Below are positions 60,843 through 64,000 of a DNA stretch of 64,000 nt, piece by piece (the first letter of the stretch is position 1; each line of letters starts with the position of its first letter). The DNA comes from JAAEPI01 sp965212145 (lineage in GTDB: Bacteria > Bacteroidota > Bacteroidia > Cytophagales > Cyclobacteriaceae), in contig CBDBUY010000004.1 in NCBI GenBank assembly GCA_965212145.1, positions 930,001-994,000 on the forward strand, in the 5' to 3' direction. Under the pieces are notes generated by a model that searched no databases, was not told the origin of the DNA, and saw nothing but the letters and a program-made list of their open reading frames with translations. Both the position numbers and the translations under genes were made by a program.

Positions 60843-60850
60843 CAAAATTA
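60843..60850 (-). promoter_or_regulatory. -7 promoter element of asd
   Basis: On the minus strand this reads TAATTTTG, an exact TAnnTTTG match, giving a leader of about 25-30 bases before the asd ATG. No good -33 element is seen. Confidence 0.45.
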
Positions 60851-60877
60851 GCACATTAACGTCTTGATTGGATTCTG

Positions 60878-62668
60878 ATGAGGCTTTCATTCAGTGTATT
60901 CTTTGTTTTATTAATGACTTTTCAATCGATTGGTCAGTTCGTTGATGATTTCTCAGATGGAGACATAAGTAGTAATCCAGTCTGGACCGGTCAAACAGAA
61001 CGATTCGTGGTTGAGTCGGGTGAATTGAGATTGGATGCACCGCAAATGACCGGGGAGAGCTATCTGAGCACTTTATCGGCTGGTCTGAACAATGGTGTCT
61101 GGGAATTTTATGTAAGAATGGATTTCGGAACCTCCGGCTCGAATTACTCGAGAGTCTACCTCATGTCCTCTTCAGAGGATCTGACAGGCCAATTGAATGG
61201 ATATTTTGTTTTAATCGGAGAAACTGAGGACGAGATCAGCCTGTATCGGCAAGATGGGTTGGATGAGGAGGTACTGATCGATGGAGTGGATAAATCTATT
61301 GAAACAGATCCTGTAGAAGTAAGAGTCAGGGTAACTAGAGATGCCGCTGGTAATTGGGAGTTACTGCAGGATCTTACTGGAGGCTCAAGCTTTACAAGTG
61401 TTGGAACAGCATTAGATGAAACCTATCGTGTCACTGATTATTTCGGAGTGAGGTGTACTTATACTTCCACCAGGCACGATCTATTTTTCTTCGATGATTT
61501 CAATGTTACAGGAACACCCATCTTAGATACGGAACCACCAGAAATTTTGGCTGTTGACGTTGTTAACGAGACCTCTGTACAGGTGCGATTTTCAGAGGAC
61601 TTGAATCCATCTTCGGTCACATCTTCTGGGTTTTTGATTGATCAGGGAATATCGGTTCTGGGTGCATTGGTTAACGATAATGTTATTGAGCTCACAACCA
61701 GCACACTTACCAATGGTCGTTTATACACGCTTTCTGTCAGCAATATTGAAGATGAAGCAGGAAACAAAATGCCGGATAATTCACAGATTCAGTTCCGCTT
61801 GTTGATATTTTCAGAACCGGAGGAAAATGAATTACTCCTGTCAGAAATCTTATTCAATCCCAAAAGTGGAGGAGTTGATTTCGTGGAGCTTTACAACAAC
61901 TCTGAGGACAAATATTTCAACCTTAAAGACTGGAAATTCGCGAGAGTGTCAAATGGTGAGTTGGAACAAATTGAGACCATCAGTAATACGGATCTCTCCA
62001 TTGACCCGGGACAGTATTTAGCGTTTTCTGAAGACTCGGAGGCATTAGCTTTTGATTACCCATCAGGAGAATCTGAAAACCTCCGTGAGGTGGAAGATCT
62101 TCCGTCCTATAATGACGAAGAGGGAACAGTTGTACTTCTTAACCCATCAATGGACACGATTCAATTTTTCTCCTATCACGAGGACATGCACTTTGACTTA
62201 TTAGAAGATGAAGAGGGCGTTTCTCTCGAGCGAATTTCCTTTTCGTCTGATGAGAATGACCCCAATTCGTGGCGGTCGGCTTCAAGCGTTGTGGGATTTG
62301 CCACGCCGGGCAAGAAGAATTCTCAATTTTTAGAATCAGTTAATACCGTGGGCAAATTGACCATCGAACCCAAAGTGTTTGTCCCGGGGGATCACGGATC
62401 AGGGAGGGATTTCACAACGGTCAATTATAATCTGAATTCAACGGGTTTCTTTGCCAACGTCAAAATCTACGATCAGCAAGGGCGTCCCGTCAGGGAACTT
62501 GCCAATGGGGCGTCATTGGGAACCTCCGGGTTTTTTCGATGGGATGGCATTTCGGATAATGGCGGCTTAGTTCGAATGGGCTATCATATTGTCGTTTTTG
62601 AACTGTTTGACAGCTCTGGGAAAACCGAAATTTTACGCGAGATAGTGGTAGTCGGGCGCAATTTCTGA
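60878..62668 (+). CDS. Secreted lamin-tail-domain protein with FlgD-like C-terminus
   Basis: A 596-residue exported protein. The signal peptide (LSFSVFFVLLMTFQSIGQ) is followed by a jelly-roll-like domain (about 20-210), a bacterial Ig-like domain (about 220-310, ILAVDVVNETSVQVRFSEDL in part), a lamin-tail domain (about 318-480, with LLLSEILFNPKSGGVDFVELYN in part), and a C-terminal FlgD-like Ig fold (about 490-596, with GFFRWDGISDNGGLVRMGYH in part). No clear type IX C-terminal sorting motif is seen, so the export route beyond the inner membrane is uncertain. It is a single gene with no recognisable partner. Confidence 0.82.
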   Translation: MRLSFSVFFVLLMTFQSIGQFVDDFSDGDISSNPVWTGQTERFVVESGELRLDAPQMTGESYLSTLSAGLNNGVWEFYVRMDFGTSGSNYSRVYLMSSSEDLTGQLNGYFVLIGETEDEISLYRQDGLDEEVLIDGVDKSIETDPVEVRVRVTRDAAGNWELLQDLTGGSSFTSVGTALDETYRVTDYFGVRCTYTSTRHDLFFFDDFNVTGTPILDTEPPEILAVDVVNETSVQVRFSEDLNPSSVTSSGFLIDQGISVLGALVNDNVIELTTSTLTNGRLYTLSVSNIEDEAGNKMPDNSQIQFRLLIFSEPEENELLLSEILFNPKSGGVDFVELYNNSEDKYFNLKDWKFARVSNGELEQIETISNTDLSIDPGQYLAFSEDSEALAFDYPSGESENLREVEDLPSYNDEEGTVVLLNPSMDTIQFFSYHEDMHFDLLEDEEGVSLERISFSSDENDPNSWRSASSVVGFATPGKKNSQFLESVNTVGKLTIEPKVFVPGDHGSGRDFTTVNYNLNSTGFFANVKIYDQQGRPVRELANGASLGTSGFFRWDGISDNGGLVRMGYHIVVFELFDSSGKTEILREIVVVGRNF

Positions 62669-62690
62669 CAATGTGTCACTTTCTGCCCTT

Positions 62691-62706
62691 TGGCACATCC
62701 ATTGAT
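62691..62706 (+). promoter_or_regulatory. Candidate sigma-54-type promoter of dnaK
   Basis: TGGCAC, five bases and TTGAT follow the -24/-12 pattern TGGCAC-N5-TTGCW except for one position (A for C). It lies 48 bases before the dnaK ATG. A TGTCAC (62674-62679) occurs just upstream. The match is suggestive, not decisive. Confidence 0.4.
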
Positions 62707-62754
62707 CATGTGCTGACAGTATTAGAATTATCAACGACACTTATAGATATAGTA

Positions 62755-64000
62755 ATGGGAAAAATTATAGGAATTGACTTAGGAACCACCAACTCTTGTG
62801 TTGCGGTGATGGAGGGTAACGAGCCGGTTGTTATTCAAAATAGTGAAGGGCGAAGAACAACACCGTCAATCGTAGCATTTTTGGATGGAGGTAAAGGAGA
62901 ACGAAAAGTAGGTGACCCTGCGAAAAGACAGGCGATTACAAACCCTCAGAATACTGTGAGCTCTGTTAAGAGGTTCATGGGTAAGAAATTTTCAGAGGTT
63001 TCTGCTGAGAAGAAGAGTGTTTCTTATGGAGTAGAGGCAGGAACGAATGATGTGGTGAAGGTGAAAATCGGAGATCGAGATTATACTCCGCAGGAGCTTT
63101 CAGCCATGATCCTTCAGAAGATGAAATCTACCGCCGAGGATTTCCTTGGGCAAGAGGTTACTGAGGCGGTAATCACAGTCCCGGCATATTTCAATGATGC
63201 TGAGCGCCAAGCTACTAAAGAGGCGGGTCAGATTGCCGGGCTTGAGGTAAAAAGAATTATCAACGAGCCAACAGCCGCTGCGCTTGCATATGGTCTTGAC
63301 AAGAAAGACAAGGACATGACCATTGCTGTTTATGACCTTGGTGGAGGAACATTCGATATTTCCGTTTTGGAATTGGGTGATGGTGTTTTTGAAGTAAAAT
63401 CTACTAACGGTGACGTACACCTTGGTGGTGACGATTTTGATACCGTAATCATTGACTGGTTGGCTGAAGAGTTCCAAAATGATGAAGGAATTGACTTGAG
63501 AAAAGATCCAATGGCGATGCAACGCTTGAAAGAAGCAGCGGAGAAAGCTAAGATCGAATTGTCAAGTTCAACCGAGACAGAGGTCAACCTTCCGTACATC
63601 ATGCCAGTAGATGGTGTGCCAAAGCACTTGGTGAGAAAATTAACCAGATCGAAATTTGAGCAATTGGCCGATAGCCTTGTGAAACGATCAATGGATCCGG
63701 TAAAAATTGCATTGAAGGACGCTGGCCTCAGCACCTCAGATATTGATGAAGTTATCTTGGTGGGAGGATCTACACGTATTCCGATTATTCAGGAAGAGGT
63801 AGAGAAATTCTTTGGCAAGAAACCTTCAAAGGGTGTGAACCCGGATGAGGTAGTAGCTATTGGAGCTGCGATTCAGGGTGGCGTGTTGACAGGTGAAGTG
63901 AAGGACGTTCTCCTTTTGGATGTAACTCCGCTTTCATTGGGAATCGAAACTTTGGGAGGTGTTTTCACCAAGCTGATTGAATCGAACACAACCATTCCAA
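62755..64000 (+). CDS. dnaK: Chaperone DnaK, 5' part
   Basis: The Hsp70 chaperone, truncated by the window end after 415 codons. The N-terminus MGKIIGIDLGTTNSCVAVME (in part), the signatures IDLGTTNS, VYDLGGGTFDISVL (in part) and VILVGGSTRIP, and the linker region LLLDVTPLSLGIET identify it. The ATPase domain is complete and the substrate-binding domain begins at the edge. It is the last gene here and is transcribed towards the right. Confidence 0.98.
   Translation, partial: MGKIIGIDLGTTNSCVAVMEGNEPVVIQNSEGRRTTPSIVAFLDGGKGERKVGDPAKRQAITNPQNTVSSVKRFMGKKFSEVSAEKKSVSYGVEAGTNDVVKVKIGDRDYTPQELSAMILQKMKSTAEDFLGQEVTEAVITVPAYFNDAERQATKEAGQIAGLEVKRIINEPTAAALAYGLDKKDKDMTIAVYDLGGGTFDISVLELGDGVFEVKSTNGDVHLGGDDFDTVIIDWLAEEFQNDEGIDLRKDPMAMQRLKEAAEKAKIELSSSTETEVNLPYIMPVDGVPKHLVRKLTRSKFEQLADSLVKRSMDPVKIALKDAGLSTSDIDEVILVGGSTRIPIIQEEVEKFFGKKPSKGVNPDEVVAIGAAIQGGVLTGEVKDVLLLDVTPLSLGIETLGGVFTKLIESNTTIP

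Overview
The window is chromosomal DNA of a Bacteroidota bacterium, most likely of the order Cytophagales. The evidence is a full type IX secretion/gliding set (PorP, GldK, GldL, GldM, GldN and a SprE/PorW-type lipoprotein), a GLPGLI-family protein, TonB-dependent receptors with carboxypeptidase-regulatory N-termini, RprY-like and LytTR regulators, an atp operon that lacks the beta and epsilon genes, -7 promoter elements of the TAnnTTTG type, and almost no Shine-Dalgarno sequences. TTG and GTG starts are frequent. No tRNA, rRNA, CRISPR array, transposase or phage gene was seen.

Layout. 0-5.1 kb: a mutagenesis cassette of short DnaE and DinB, divergent from a LexA-like S24 repressor that has a perfect 16-bp palindrome just downstream of its promoter. 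5.2-11.6 kb: a C2-like protein, a two-component system (OmpR-type regulator and kinase), and a divergent GLPGLI protein with an outer-membrane receptor. 11.6-12.6 kb: a gene-free array of long imperfect repeats. 12.6-15.1 kb: a FIST sensor, kinase and receiver module. 15.2-16.8 kb: an arsenic locus (ArsR, ArsI-like dioxygenase, ArsC-like reductase) with two matching operators. 16.8-22.6 kb: an isolated MoxR ATPase, a TonB-dependent receptor with partner lipoprotein, and a TonB C-terminal-domain protein. 23-27.6 kb: a secreted protein, an epimerase, a LOG-family hydrolase and UvrA. 28-34.9 kb: a LytS/LytTR pair, a TerB-like protein, HemW, an Omp85-family protein, a DUF4271-like protein and HemD. 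34.9-40.4 kb: porP-gldKLMN. 40.4-47.1 kb, minus strand: sprE-like, PBP1A and uvrC with overlapping ends. 47.2-53.9 kb: M23 peptidase, bactofilin, then atpZ-like, atpI-like, atpB, E, F, H, A, G. 53.9-58.7 kb: a UbiA-like membrane protein and a methyltransferase, then an ECF sigma factor operon with envelope proteins. 58.6-60.8 kb: a methyltransferase and Asd. 60.9-64 kb: a lamin-tail-domain secreted protein and the 5' part of dnaK.

The most interesting signals are regulatory. Direct repeats of TTAAC at 10-11 bp spacing occur three times: between the two-component system and the GLPGLI gene, upstream of the TonB receptor, and upstream of the TonB-domain gene. They suggest a regulon under an OmpR/PhoB-type regulator, plausibly the one encoded here. 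Both ars operators contain the -7 element and end at the start codon, which predicts leaderless mRNAs. A strong hairpin separates atpE from atpF. A dispersed repeat appears to have entered the 5' end of the arsI-like gene and lengthened its protein.
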